64,000 bases of DNA from Bacillota bacterium (lineage in GTDB: Bacteria > Bacillota > Bacilli > Alicyclobacillales > SLC66). The notes under the pieces are model-generated. The model was not told the DNA's origin. It did not search any database and worked only from the letters and a program-made list of their open reading frames with translations. The position numbers were made by a program, and so were the translations under genes. Within the stretch, counting starts at the first letter, position 1. The number at the start of each line of letters is the position of its first letter. Where the stretch lies: contig JAJZCW010000007.1 in assembly GCA_021828865.1 (NCBI GenBank), forward strand, positions 1-64,000, written 5' to 3'. Shown one piece after another: positions 1-9,124 of the stretch.

Positions 1-64
1 TATAACTACATCAGTATTAAATTTTACTGAATAGCTTTTTTGTAAACAATAACAACATTTTTCA

Positions 65-613
65 CTAACAGAACCTTGTTTTTTGAAGCAAAAAACCAAA
101 TATCAATGCCGCAATGACAAAGATCAAGAGTTGTATAGGGATAATCGAAAAGATATCTCCTGTCCCAACTGTGAGAAAAGAATTCGGGAACCCATAAATC
201 GAACCTTGATTACCAATAACTGTCGCAAGACTTCCATAAATAAATAAGGTGGATAGCGTAACAATTAAGGGTTGAATTCCCGTCCTAATCACGAGTTGCC
301 CATTGATCCAGCCCGCAATCCCACCCATTAAGATAGCCAACAAACAAGCGATCCAGATATTGACCCCATGTTGCCAAAAAACCCCCATCATAACCCCAGA
401 AAGACTCATCATAGACCCCACCGACAAATCAATCCCACCCGCGATAATCACGAATGTTTGGCTCAGTGCCATGATGCCTAGAAACAGAAAGTTTTCAGTC
501 ATGCTCAACCAGTTGGTGAAATTAAGAAATCCAGGTGCAGCGACAGAGAAAGCCACCATTTCAATAACAAAGACAATAAGCGTGATTAAAAACCACAAGG
601 AAATTTTCTTCAT
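65..613 (-). pseudogene. Truncated sugar ABC transporter permease (RbsC family)
   Basis: This is the second permease of a ribose-type (CUT2) importer. It has several hydrophobic segments and the family motif GGIDLSVGS near residue 60. Only 182 residues are present, where the family usually has about 320. Family-like sequence runs to FGFLLQKTRF and then meets a Cys codon and a stop. RbsC proteins normally continue there with a conserved GR-Y-AIGGN stretch, and the 64 bases left in the window do not restore it in any frame. The ATG at 613 follows a GGGGGTGA ribosome site and lies 7 bases after the upstream permease stop, so it was once translated in the same operon. The loss of the C-terminal third could come from an insertion or rearrangement at the window edge. 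A functional permease is unlikely. Confidence 0.7.
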
Positions 614-620
614 GCTGATG

Positions 621-1598
621 TCACCCCCTCGTCACTCGAATTGTTCTGGAGATTGCCGAATCCATGACCACAGCCAAAAGAATAATGAGCCCCTCAGCCG
701 CATCATTCCATACTGCAGGAAGATGGAAAAATACTAGCGCCTCTGAGATAACACCTAGTAACAAGGCACCAAGCACGGCGCCAATTGCACCTCCGCGTCC
801 GCCAAATACATTAGCCCCGCCTATCACAGCAGCCGCAATGGCTTGCAAATTCAAACTACTTCCGGTGTTAGGAGTAGAAAAACCGTTATAGGATAAGTAC
901 AAAACTCCAGCAATTGCCGCCAATACCCCTGTTAAGATGTAGGGAATGACAATGATCCTTTTTTCGTTGATACCAGCCAAATTCGCGGCATTGGGATTAT
1001 TACCGATTGCATACAGATAGCGACCCACCCTTGAATACCGTAAAAATATAGTAATAAACAACAGGATGATCAGCATGATGACAACCGGTCCGGGAATGAA
1101 CCCTAGAAAACTCCAACTTGACAGGTTCTGAATATAATTAGGCAAATTGGTAACCCAATTCCCCCCTGTCACTAAGTACATCAAGCCTGAATACACACTT
1201 AGCGTACCTAACGTGACAATGATCGAAGGAAGTTTGACTAAACTGATAAGAATTCCATTTACCAATCCAGCCACCAATCCTACTAGAAGCGCAATCGCTA
1301 GCAATCCCCATAAAGGCCAACCTGAAAGAGCCAGTTGACCAACAATAAGTGTGATAAGTCCCATCGTGGCACCGACAGATAGATCAATCCCCTTGGTAAT
1401 GATCACCGTTAGCTCACCCAACGCCAAAATACAAACTGTTACAGTATTTAACACTATTTGCATAAGATTGCTTCCACTAATAAATGAAGGAACAAATATA
1501 GCCAAAATAATTAGCAATAAAACAATAAAAGATGATAATGAAATCTCCCGATTATCTGCTACTCGGACTAATAATTTTCCTATTTTCTGTTTATTCAA
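621..1598 (-). CDS. Sugar ABC transporter permease, RbsC/XylH family
   Basis: This inner-membrane permease of a CUT2 (ribose/galactose/autoinducer-2 type) importer has 325 residues, the usual family length. It is strongly hydrophobic throughout. The EAA-like signature region appears as TKGIDLSVGATMG near residue 68, and the typical YAIGNNPNAANLAGI stretch lies near residue 195. The start is TTG at 1598, preceded by CAGGAGGTGG in the gap after the ATPase gene. It would pair with the ATPase encoded just upstream. A second, truncated permease follows it. No periplasmic (lipoprotein) sugar-binding protein is visible, so the substrate cannot be named; that gene may lie beyond the left edge. Confidence 0.9.
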   Translation of the reverse strand: MNKQKIGKLLVRVADNREISLSSFIVLLLIILAIFVPSFISGSNLMQIVLNTVTVCILALGELTVIITKGIDLSVGATMGLITLIVGQLALSGWPLWGLLAIALLVGLVAGLVNGILISLVKLPSIIVTLGTLSVYSGLMYLVTGGNWVTNLPNYIQNLSSWSFLGFIPGPVVIMLIILLFITIFLRYSRVGRYLYAIGNNPNAANLAGINEKRIIVIPYILTGVLAAIAGVLYLSYNGFSTPNTGSSLNLQAIAAAVIGGANVFGGRGGAIGAVLGALLLGVISEALVFFHLPAVWNDAAEGLIILLAVVMDSAISRTIRVTRG

Positions 1599-1626
1599 TC
1601 AAAACCACCTCCTGTTCCATTTACCA

Positions 1627-3144
1627 TTAGTTGCGTTCATTTACACCAGTCGCATAGTACATGATATTTTCTTCGGACATCTCTTCACGGGGAATCGAGG
1701 CTACGAGCTTTCCCTCCTTCATGATCAAAACACGGTCAGCTATTCCTAAAATTTCTGGTAAGTCCGACGAAATGACTAGAATCGCCGCACCATCTTCAGC
1801 AAGCCGATGTATAATGTTATAGATCTCATCTTTTGCCCCTACATCCACCCCTCTTGTCGGTTCGTCTAGAATAATAATCTTAGGTTTTTGAGCAATCCAT
1901 TTGCTAAAAACCACTTTTTGTTGATTACCGCCAGATAACTGCGCTGTTGCTTGAAAAATAGAAGTAGAACGAACATTTAGGTTGGCAACCATTTGCCTCG
2001 ATAATTCCATTTCTCCATTTCGATTAATAACTCCGAATTTTGATAACTTTGATAGGCTAGGAAGGGAAATATTCTGCATGATGTCCATTTGCAAAGCCAA
2101 TCCATGTTTATGACGATCTTCCGGCACATATACAATTCCAAGTTTTTGTGCCTGCTTTACAGTTCGCAGTACATAACGCTCACCGGATATGTAAATTTCC
2201 CCACTTTCTGCCGGCATCACACCAAAAAGTGCTTCGGCAACGTTGGTTCTTCCAGACCCCACTAATCCAGATACCCCCAAAATTTCTCCTGGATAAAGTT
2301 CAAAACTCACATTAGAAAACCACGGCCGTTTCGTCATTCCGCGCACACTTAAAGCGGGTTCAGTCCCAATTTTCCTATTTCCTTGATAATGTTCCGTATT
2401 AATGTCTCTACCCACCATTAACTTCACTAATTCTCTCGCGTTCAAATTCGCAACTGAATAAGTGCCCACTTTTTGACCGTCTCTCATTACGGTGACTTTT
2501 GAAGCAAGCTCGAATACTTCATCTAATCTGTGAGATACAAATAAAATCGCAGTACCTTGAGACATAAAATTACGGACGATTTGAAAAAGGATTTGTGTTT
2601 CATGTCCAGTCAATGTGGCGGTCGGTTCATCAAGAATGAGTACCCTTACTTCATGAATCACTGCTTTGGCGATCTCCACCATTTGCTGTTGCGCGATGGT
2701 TAAGTTACCAGCAACCTGAGTCACGTCAATATCAATTCCTAATCGAACAAAAACCTCTCGAGATCTTTTAAACATTTCTTTCCTGTCGATCCACTTCCAA
2801 AGCACCTTTTTCATCGGGTGAAACCCCATAAATACGTTTTCCGCCACAGTTAGCTGAGGCATAATGGCCGGTTCCTGATGTACAGTAAAAATACCCAGGT
2901 TATGAGCAAAGGCAGGGTTTGAAATCTCTATCATTTTCCCTTCGTATTCCAAAGATCCAGAACTGGGCTGATGCACACCTGATAGCATTTTAATCAACGT
3001 AGATTTACCCGCTCCATTTTCTCCAACTAATGCATGAATCTCCCCTTTATTCAATTCTAGTGATACATGATTCACTACTGTAACACCCTTAAATGATTTG
3101 CTCACATCCATACTTCGTAAAACAATATCCTCTCCCATAAGCAT
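1627..3144 (-). CDS. Sugar ABC transporter ATP-binding protein, RbsA/MglA family
   Basis: This is the cytoplasmic ATPase of a CUT2 sugar importer, with two fused nucleotide-binding domains. The first carries a canonical Walker A, GENGAGKST, near residues 41-50 and a Walker B, VLILDEPTA. The second has the family's altered P-loop (GLVGSGRTNV), an intact signature LSGGNQQKV and the Walker B IIILDEPTRGVD. Its length, about 505 residues, is normal. I prefer the ATG at 3144 to the GTG at 3147 because AGAGGG lies about 7 bases upstream. It is first gene of a minus-strand operon with two permeases. A near-consensus promoter and a catabolite-control-like site lie just upstream. The substrate is unknown; the divergent aldolase, dehydrogenase and hydrolase genes suggest a pentose or modified sugar (inference). 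Confidence 0.93.
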   Translation of the reverse strand: MLMGEDIVLRSMDVSKSFKGVTVVNHVSLELNKGEIHALVGENGAGKSTLIKMLSGVHQPSSGSLEYEGKMIEISNPAFAHNLGIFTVHQEPAIMPQLTVAENVFMGFHPMKKVLWKWIDRKEMFKRSREVFVRLGIDIDVTQVAGNLTIAQQQMVEIAKAVIHEVRVLILDEPTATLTGHETQILFQIVRNFMSQGTAILFVSHRLDEVFELASKVTVMRDGQKVGTYSVANLNARELVKLMVGRDINTEHYQGNRKIGTEPALSVRGMTKRPWFSNVSFELYPGEILGVSGLVGSGRTNVAEALFGVMPAESGEIYISGERYVLRTVKQAQKLGIVYVPEDRHKHGLALQMDIMQNISLPSLSKLSKFGVINRNGEMELSRQMVANLNVRSTSIFQATAQLSGGNQQKVVFSKWIAQKPKIIILDEPTRGVDVGAKDEIYNIIHRLAEDGAAILVISSDLPEILGIADRVLIMKEGKLVASIPREEMSEENIMYYATGVNERN

Positions 3145-3209
3145 CACTCTTCCCTCTTATGAAACCGCTATCAAAATAGCTAGATTTGTATAACTACCGA
3201 TATTTTTTC

Positions 3210-3224
3210 TTGAAAACGATTATA
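3210..3224. promoter_or_regulatory. Catabolite-responsive (cre)-like operator over the -10 box
   Basis: TTGAAAACGATTATA matches the published cre consensus WTGNAANCGNWNNCW at every defined position except one (C to T near the end). It overlaps the -10 box of the sugar ABC promoter, a position where binding would block transcription. CcpA, or a dedicated LacI-family repressor not seen in the window, could use it. Confidence 0.45.
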
Positions 3225-3247
3225 AACAAAGAAAAATAAATAGTCAA
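3219..3247 (-). promoter_or_regulatory. SigmaA promoter of the sugar ABC operon
   Basis: Read on the minus strand, there is TTGACT (3242-3247), a 17-base spacer and a perfect TATAAT (3219-3224). This is a near-consensus vegetative promoter about 75 bases before the ATPase start. Nothing else in the AT-rich gap is as good. Confidence 0.75.
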
Positions 3248-3454
3248 TAAAAATATACAAAAATATGAACGAGAAAAAAATCACAAATCGGAAAAATTAA
3301 AAGTTTTTTTTACAAATTAATTCATATTTTTAATAGTTTTGCGGAATTATTTTATTTTTAATGGTGGATGTTGTCGATTTGAATATCCTATATTTATTTT
3401 CCCCTATCATTTATGCAGAAAATGACGATTATTAAATAGAAACAAAATTATAAA

Positions 3455-3483
3455 TTGACAAAACCAACATAAACAAAGATGAT
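3455..3483 (+). promoter_or_regulatory. Candidate promoter of the aldolase operon
   Basis: A perfect -35 box TTGACA at 3455-3460 is followed, after 17 bases, by GATGAT at 3478-3483, which matches TATAAT at four of six positions. This would give a leader of roughly 30 bases before the ATG at 3518. The weak -10 box suggests the promoter may need an activator. Confidence 0.4.
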
Positions 3484-3517
3484 GTAATTGCGAGAATTTA
3501 GGAGGGAGAATACAAAT

Positions 3518-4810
3518 ATGAAAATGGAATGGATCCATCCATCAGAGCAACTGGTCACGATAATGAATCGTATATATCGTTATGGGATGACCACCACTTC
3601 AGGAGGAAATCTGTCCATTCTAGACGATGACGGAGATATTTGGATAACTCCTGCAGGAATTGATAAAGGATCATTAACCCCTCGTGATATCGTAAGAGTT
3701 AAAGCAGATGGCACCCATGATGGAATTCATCAACCTTCTAGTGAATTACCTTTTCATGAACTTATATATAAAGCCAGACCTGACATTCGATCAATTATTC
3801 ATGCCCATACTCCATCGTTAGTGACCTTCAGCATTTTAAGGAAAGTACCTAATCATCGTTTCCTCCCAGATTTAAGCGAAATCTGCGGTAAAGTCGGAAT
3901 TGCAAAATACGCATTACCTGGAAGTCAACAATTAGGGAAAAATATTGCTGAAGTTTTTTCCCAAGGTTCAAATGCAGTTATACTTGAAAATCACGGAGTG
4001 GTAATAGGCTCGAATACAATTATAGAAACATTCAAAATTTTGGAGTTATTAGATCTCTCTGCGAAACTTGAAATAAACGCAAACCGGCTGGGACGAACCG
4101 TCATGCTGTCTGACCTACAACTTGAATTTTACCAAGCATTTAGTGTAGAAGAATTATTGGAATATCAACACTCGATAAAAAACAGCGAGGAACTTTACGC
4201 GCGGGAGGAACTCATCAAACTGATTCATCGATCCTACGACCAACGTCTATTTTCCAGTACACAGGGTACATTTTCTGAACGATTGGATAGTAGCTCGTTC
4301 CTGATAACCCCTCATGCAGTCGACCGTAAGACAATGCGATCAGAAGATCTTGTACGAATTGAAGGTGACAGGCGCGAATCAGGGAAATTTCCCAGCAGAG
4401 CAGTGAAATTGCATAAAGCCATTTATGATCAACATCCACATGTCAATTCCATTATTATTGCTCATCCGCCAAATATCACGGCATTCGCCATTACAAACAC
4501 TGAATTTGAGTCAAGAACCATTCCTGAAAGCTATATACTGCTTAGAAACGTAAAAAAATTACCTTTCGGTGTCACTCAAGATCGGCCAGAAACGGTCGCA
4601 CAACATTGCACCATAGAACAGCCCGTGGTACTTGTAAAAAATGACGGTGTCGTCGTGACAGCACAAAGTGCTTTGCAAGCTTTTGATCGTTTAGAAGTTA
4701 TTGAGTATAACGCAGAAGCAATTATAGCATCTAAAGATATGGGAAATATTATTTCAATTAATAATGAACAAATCAAAGAAATAGAATTGGCTTTCTTTCA
4801 TAATCAATAA
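3518..4810 (+). CDS. Double class II aldolase/adducin-domain protein
   Basis: Class II aldolases cleave or epimerise phosphorylated or free sugars (fuculose-, rhamnulose- and ribulose-phosphate types) with a zinc ion held by one Glu and three His. Here there are two tandem copies in 430 residues. The first half (about 1-200) keeps the expected ligands: Glu76 in SSELPFH, His95 and His97 in IIHAHTPS, and His159 in LENHGVV. The second half (about 215-420) is a weakened copy. Its HAH motif is IAHPP and its ENHG motif is KNDGVV, so it cannot bind metal the same way and is probably structural or regulatory. I chose ATG 3518, 11 bases after AGGAGGG at 3500, over an upstream TTG at 3488. It heads an operon with a dehydrogenase and a hydrolase. 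The substrate is unknown. Confidence 0.85.
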   Translation: MKMEWIHPSEQLVTIMNRIYRYGMTTTSGGNLSILDDDGDIWITPAGIDKGSLTPRDIVRVKADGTHDGIHQPSSELPFHELIYKARPDIRSIIHAHTPSLVTFSILRKVPNHRFLPDLSEICGKVGIAKYALPGSQQLGKNIAEVFSQGSNAVILENHGVVIGSNTIIETFKILELLDLSAKLEINANRLGRTVMLSDLQLEFYQAFSVEELLEYQHSIKNSEELYAREELIKLIHRSYDQRLFSSTQGTFSERLDSSSFLITPHAVDRKTMRSEDLVRIEGDRRESGKFPSRAVKLHKAIYDQHPHVNSIIIAHPPNITAFAITNTEFESRTIPESYILLRNVKKLPFGVTQDRPETVAQHCTIEQPVVLVKNDGVVVTAQSALQAFDRLEVIEYNAEAIIASKDMGNIISINNEQIKEIELAFFHNQ

Positions 4811-4857
4811 GAATTCAAACGTTAATAGTTAAATTCTAAAAGTTAGGGGATACGGTG

Positions 4858-5841
4858 ATGAAGGGCAAGGCAGTGGTTTTTCCTGATATGAATAAAGTGG
4901 AACTTCGTTTAGTTGATATACCTGAACCGTCAGAAGAGGATGTTGTCATTGATGTAGAATGCTCATGGATTAGCATTGGAACTGAGTCCTCCTATTTGAG
5001 AGGAGAAAGGATAGCTGGAGAACAACGATATATAGAGGGTGGACCATGGCCATTTCCTCATGTTCCTGGCTATCAAAAAGTCGGAATTGTAAAATCAATA
5101 GGCTCTAAAGTAAGTAAAGTAAGTGTTGGGGACCGAGTATTTGCCAGCGTGAGTAAAGTATCAAACATGTTTTTTGATGAAGCAGGCCATATTTCTCCAG
5201 CTGTCACCCATGAAAATCAAGTTTGGAAGCTACCGGGTGGGTCTATTGCTGAGGATTATGCGGGATTAGTATTAACGCAAGTGGGATACAATTGTGGAAT
5301 GCGACCTGAATTTAATAGTGGGGATATGACGGTTGTCATAGGCGATGGATTAGTGGGACAATGGGCAGCTCAGACCTTGCTACACAGGGAAGGATCAGTT
5401 ATCGTTTTAGGTCGTCACGATGAAAGATTGTCATTCTTGCCCAGTAATATAAAATCCTTTAATACGAAGAAAATACCATTGCCCGATATTTTGTCCCAGT
5501 TTGAAGCAATAAAAGTGGTGATAGATACTGTGGGTGATATGGAAACCGTGAGCATGTTACAGCCCAAAATGGCTCATAATAGCCATTTAGTATCTGCTGG
5601 GTTCCTGGGTGAAAAAGGATTAGTTGATATTCAAACATTGCGCGACCAGGAAATTACTTTACATACACCTTCAGGATGGCAGAAAGAAAGAATGGATCAC
5701 ACTTTATTGGGTATTAAAGAGGGATGGTTAAAGACCTCTACTCTTATTACTGACAGGTTCCCAATTGATAAAGTTGATGAAGCATGGCGTTATATTATTG
5801 AGACTAAATCTAATGTATTAGGTGTCTTATTGGAATGGTGA
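4858..5841 (+). CDS. Zinc-type (MDR) alcohol/polyol dehydrogenase-like protein
   Basis: This is a medium-chain dehydrogenase/reductase of about 327 residues. It has the N-terminal GroES-like substrate domain (WPFPHVPGYQKVGIV is the usual GHE-type region) and a Rossmann fold with VIGDGLVGQWAA as the nucleotide-binding glycine motif near residue 160. The position where zinc-dependent members carry the catalytic Cys reads SWISIGTESS, and the four-Cys structural zinc lobe is absent. The protein may therefore not bind zinc, resembling the BchC/quinone-reductase-like side of the family. ATG 4858 follows AGGGGA by 7 bases; the GTG at 4855 is a weaker choice. It lies 47 bases after the aldolase gene and probably oxidises or reduces an intermediate of the same sugar pathway (inference from context). 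Confidence 0.8.
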   Translation: MKGKAVVFPDMNKVELRLVDIPEPSEEDVVIDVECSWISIGTESSYLRGERIAGEQRYIEGGPWPFPHVPGYQKVGIVKSIGSKVSKVSVGDRVFASVSKVSNMFFDEAGHISPAVTHENQVWKLPGGSIAEDYAGLVLTQVGYNCGMRPEFNSGDMTVVIGDGLVGQWAAQTLLHREGSVIVLGRHDERLSFLPSNIKSFNTKKIPLPDILSQFEAIKVVIDTVGDMETVSMLQPKMAHNSHLVSAGFLGEKGLVDIQTLRDQEITLHTPSGWQKERMDHTLLGIKEGWLKTSTLITDRFPIDKVDEAWRYIIETKSNVLGVLLEW

Positions 5842-5889
5842 ATTATTCATAAGGTAATTCACGTGAATAAAAATGGAGGGGATTGGAAA

Positions 5890-6513
5890 ATGAAGTCAGT
5901 GTTATGTTATGGAGATTCAAATACATGGGGGTATTCCCCTACCACAAGATCACGATTACCCAAAAACGTGCGTTGGACAGGAATTTTACAAACAGAACTA
6001 GGTGCTGATTTTTATATTATTGAAGAAGGACTAAACGGAAGAACAACCGTCTGGGAGGATCCCGTCGAAAGAGTGATGAGCGGAAAAGATTACTTGCTTC
6101 CTTGCTTAAAATCTCATGCGCCTCTTGATTTTGTCGTCATCATGCTAGGTATAAATGATCTGAAAAAAAAATATGCACTATCTCCAAGAGATATTGCTCT
6201 AGGAGTTCGTCATTTGGTTTCAATTGTTGAATGTTCCTCCCTATACGGCCAAAATGATAAACCAAGAATTATTGTTTTAATCCCCCCTTCGATCAAAGAA
6301 ATTGGAGAAGGTGCTTCCATGTTTGAAGGAGGAGAAGAAAAGTCCAAGACCTTATCAAATGAATTCATTAAAGAATTTCAACATGATGATATTCATTTAA
6401 TAGATGCCAGTAAATTTTTAACTACAAGTGAAATAGATGGAATTCATTTAGATAAAGATGCACATCAATTATTAGGACATGAAGTAGCAATTAAAATATC
6501 CGAATGTAAGTGA
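5890..6513 (+). CDS. SGNH/GDSL-family hydrolase
   Basis: This is a cytoplasmic ester hydrolase of 207 residues with no signal peptide. Block I is GDSNTWGY, with nucleophile Ser10. Block III is LGINDL (oxyanion Asn). Block V is DGIHLDKDAH, giving Asp183 and His186 as the rest of the triad. It resembles the small arylesterase branch of the family. GGAGGGG at 5875-5881 sits 8 bases before ATG 5890, so the GTG at 5863 is not the likely start. As third gene of the aldolase-dehydrogenase operon it may remove acyl groups from the imported sugar (inference). After the stop there are about 140 bases with no gene, before the converging germination operon. Confidence 0.87.
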   Translation: MKSVLCYGDSNTWGYSPTTRSRLPKNVRWTGILQTELGADFYIIEEGLNGRTTVWEDPVERVMSGKDYLLPCLKSHAPLDFVVIMLGINDLKKKYALSPRDIALGVRHLVSIVECSSLYGQNDKPRIIVLIPPSIKEIGEGASMFEGGEEKSKTLSNEFIKEFQHDDIHLIDASKFLTTSEIDGIHLDKDAHQLLGHEVAIKISECK

Positions 6514-6654
6514 ACGCGTTCCAACCGACGATAGTGAATCCAGAACCACTTAGCCCCCCATCGGATGACAATCTGACCCACCCCAAAGACTACCAAACGT
6601 TAGAAGAGGGCGAAGCAGCAGAAGTCTCGAATTACAGGTGTCGATTTCATGAAA

Positions 6655-7758
6655 TTACATGCTCTTTTGAGGTTTTATTTTTTGATTAATGAAAACGCGC
6701 AACGATTCGGCTAGAATGGCGAATAAAGGGAGTAGTAACAGAGAAAAAATAAAATAAGAAGGTGTAAACTTCAATAAGGCTTCCATCGCATCTTTGTTGG
6801 TAGGAAATAATGCTTCACTTCCTGCCCAAATCGCCACTGCCGTGAGATAAATCACTGAGCGTTTTGAGGTAACAAAAGAAATTTCCTGTAGCGATTTCAC
6901 CATGCCATAATGAAATAATGATAATTTAAAAAAACCTGCAGTGATAATTCCCATGACGATGATGGTATCGAGACGTTCGATATACTTACCGATGCGTATA
7001 CTGCGCACGATTTCAAGCACGGGATAAATTAAATTTTTGCTCGCATCCCCAAGTACTAAAATGATCATCAGTTCCCCCACCATGTGAATCGCAACGATGA
7101 TCCCTCCAGCAAGTAGTAAATACTGGCTTAACCGCTTTTCATCCGGTATCACATCCACTAGCATCAACGACACCATCAATTCGATAGTATACGTAAAAAT
7201 GGGACTAACAGATGCTTTCCATACGTCACTCCATGAATCAGGGGCAAGCGGGAAAAGCAATTTTATATCTAAATTCATCATGGCAAGAGGAATAACCACT
7301 AAAAGCCCGATAATAATCGGCAAAGAAAACTCAATCATTCTGGCGATAACTTGAATGTCGAGCCAAAGGACAAAAAACATAAGGACCAGCATGGGAAGAC
7401 CCAAAAGATAGGCAGGAGTATTAGGAAATATCGCATCTCCCAAGAACATCATAACTTCCTTAAAAACAATACAGTCCGTCACATAGAACCAAAAGACCAT
7501 CCATAAACCAAAAATCCACCCAACTTTTTTCCCGAATGCTTGCTGATACGCTTGATTTAATGTCTTCTTAGGAAAAATGCGGATGAAAATTTCCACAATA
7601 CTTGCGGATACGATGACCCCAATGCTCATCAGTAACGCCGCAATCCAACCACTTCGTACAGTGTAGTTGGAGATCAGGGATGGAGTTCCTGTTAATGCAG
7701 TACCAAGATTGATGGTCACCATAAAAACAACATACTGAAACCATGTAAATTGGGGCAT
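6655..7758 (-). CDS. Spore germination receptor B subunit (GerAB/GerKB family permease)
   Basis: This is an inner-membrane subunit of a spore germinant receptor, of the APC-like 'endospore germination permease' family. It has 367 residues with about ten hydrophobic segments, as usual for GerAB/GerKB. It would sit in the spore inner membrane and bind the germinant (known for the family). It is the last gene of a minus-strand operon A - C - small - B, whereas the classical order is A - B - C. It starts at ATG 7758, 21 bases after the small gene's stop. Expression is expected in the forespore through the candidate sigmaG promoter upstream of the A gene. Confidence 0.92.
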   Translation of the reverse strand: MPQFTWFQYVVFMVTINLGTALTGTPSLISNYTVRSGWIAALLMSIGVIVSASIVEIFIRIFPKKTLNQAYQQAFGKKVGWIFGLWMVFWFYVTDCIVFKEVMMFLGDAIFPNTPAYLLGLPMLVLMFFVLWLDIQVIARMIEFSLPIIIGLLVVIPLAMMNLDIKLLFPLAPDSWSDVWKASVSPIFTYTIELMVSLMLVDVIPDEKRLSQYLLLAGGIIVAIHMVGELMIILVLGDASKNLIYPVLEIVRSIRIGKYIERLDTIIVMGIITAGFFKLSLFHYGMVKSLQEISFVTSKRSVIYLTAVAIWAGSEALFPTNKDAMEALLKFTPSYFIFSLLLLPLFAILAESLRVFINQKIKPQKSM

Positions 7759-7779
7759 CTAAACACCCTTCTAAAATAG

Positions 7780-7995
7780 TTAATAAAGAACGCCTGATAA
7801 CAGTTCAAATAGTACCCTCATCCATGTGTATGGGGCTAGAAGCTGCGGAATTTCCCATACCTCACTGACAACTAGAATGGTTGACATAAGAAGCAAAAAA
7901 AATTGAACAGACAAATCTCTCCAATGCTTCGCTCTTCCTTCTGTCACCATAAATAAAATACCAACCAACATGAGCAAGAAATAAAGGCCGAACAC
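7780..7995 (-). CDS. Small two-helix membrane protein, germination receptor D-like subunit
   Basis: A 71-residue protein made almost entirely of two hydrophobic helices (about residues 2-17 and 30-50) with a short basic linker, EGRAKHWRD. Short two-helix D proteins of about this size are known beside some Bacillus gerA-type operons, where they modulate receptor function. Here the gene lies between the C and B genes. The start is GTG 7995 behind GAGGTGAATAGGG. No sequence motif identifies it; the call rests on size, topology and position. Confidence 0.65.
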   Translation of the reverse strand: MFGLYFLLMLVGILFMVTEGRAKHWRDLSVQFFLLLMSTILVVSEVWEIPQLLAPYTWMRVLFELLSGVLY

Positions 7996-8020
7996 CCCTA
8001 TTCACCTCAAATGCTATGAA

Positions 8021-9124
8021 TTATTTTTTCATCCCTGACCTGATAAGGTGTATATGGTATTCACATTGAATATTGGCTTGAGAGAACACTTCACCCCAAC
8101 TATTCTTAAGTGATTGATAAGTGCTGTGATGTTTTCGAAAGCACTCATCCGCTAAACCTAATCCGTCAATTTGTGAAGCTTGCAAAGATTGGATAAACTT
8201 ATGCGACTTTTTATTGAATGCCTGATTCAACTCACGTTCTATATTGGCAAGCTTTTTAGGAGTTAATTGCATTTCATGAGAAAGTTCATCAATTTGCCCA
8301 CTCCCCCTCACCTTGTAAACTGCGGTCAATTTACCGTTTCTCCATCTTGTAGTTAAGGTGACCCGCCCCCAAATAATTCGTCCATTGATCTTCTGGTGAC
8401 TAGCATTAGTAACGGAAAAATTCAGATTATCAAGACGCCTTTCATGCATGAGGATCCAATAAGGCACGTCTTTTGAAGAAATCCAACGAACCATGTGTTG
8501 ATTTTGAATCAGTCCCACCCCTGCCACCTCCGGTTCTTCTTCGGTGTCTAACTTCAAAGCGGCAATACCAAACGTTCCGGATGGAGAGTATTCTCCGCGC
8601 ATGATATGAATCATATCGCTTGTCACCGTTCGCGATATTTTAGTTGTATTGTTAATGAGATCCCTAATGCCAAAAGCGTGAATCGCTTCAGAATTCAGAT
8701 TTGCACTTAACATACTTTTAGCTGATGGTTGACACACTGCCATATAGATTGTTGGCCGGAAAAATCTGCCCCTCTCGAAGTAATCGAGAACCCCCGAAAT
8801 ATCTCGCTTTGCAAAATCAGCCCCCAACAACAACAAGGTAGTATGGGCTAAATATAATTCCTTGGGACTTCGGAACTGTATATTTTTCTCCGCCTCTTCA
8901 ATTGATTTCCCTATCCCCTCCAACGTCAATGATTTTTGTTGCTTTCCCTTTGATTTGGAATAATCCGGAATCTCTGCCGTTACTCTGATTTCCCCTTTTC
9001 CGTGTTGATCAATCCCGATGACAAGCAAGGTATTGATACTATCAATTTCTTGGTAATCACAACCCGTTAGAAATAACGTCATCATCAATGTTAGGAGACA
9101 AGTAAAATTTCGTAGCCAATTCAT
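8021..9124 (-). CDS. Spore germination receptor C subunit (Ger(x)C lipoprotein)
   Basis: This is the lipoprotein subunit of the germinant receptor, 367 residues long. The N-terminus is a signal peptide ending in the lipobox LTGC, with Cys22 as the lipid-modified residue. It is followed by DYQEID, a stretch typical of GerAC/GerKC. The ATG overlaps the stop of the A gene (ATGA), showing translational coupling. It is expected on the outer face of the spore inner membrane (family knowledge). Confidence 0.93.
   Translation of the reverse strand: MNWLRNFTCLLTLMMTLFLTGCDYQEIDSINTLLVIGIDQHGKGEIRVTAEIPDYSKSKGKQQKSLTLEGIGKSIEEAEKNIQFRSPKELYLAHTTLLLLGADFAKRDISGVLDYFERGRFFRPTIYMAVCQPSAKSMLSANLNSEAIHAFGIRDLINNTTKISRTVTSDMIHIMRGEYSPSGTFGIAALKLDTEEEPEVAGVGLIQNQHMVRWISSKDVPYWILMHERRLDNLNFSVTNASHQKINGRIIWGRVTLTTRWRNGKLTAVYKVRGSGQIDELSHEMQLTPKKLANIERELNQAFNKKSHKFIQSLQASQIDGLGLADECFRKHHSTYQSLKNSWGEVFSQANIQCEYHIHLIRSGMKK

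Noticed and set aside
6514-6654. Possible insertion-sequence scrap (ATCCAGAACCA shared with the IS21 remnant)
   Set aside because: Only 11 bases are shared and no transposase reading or terminal repeat is present; chance is sufficient.
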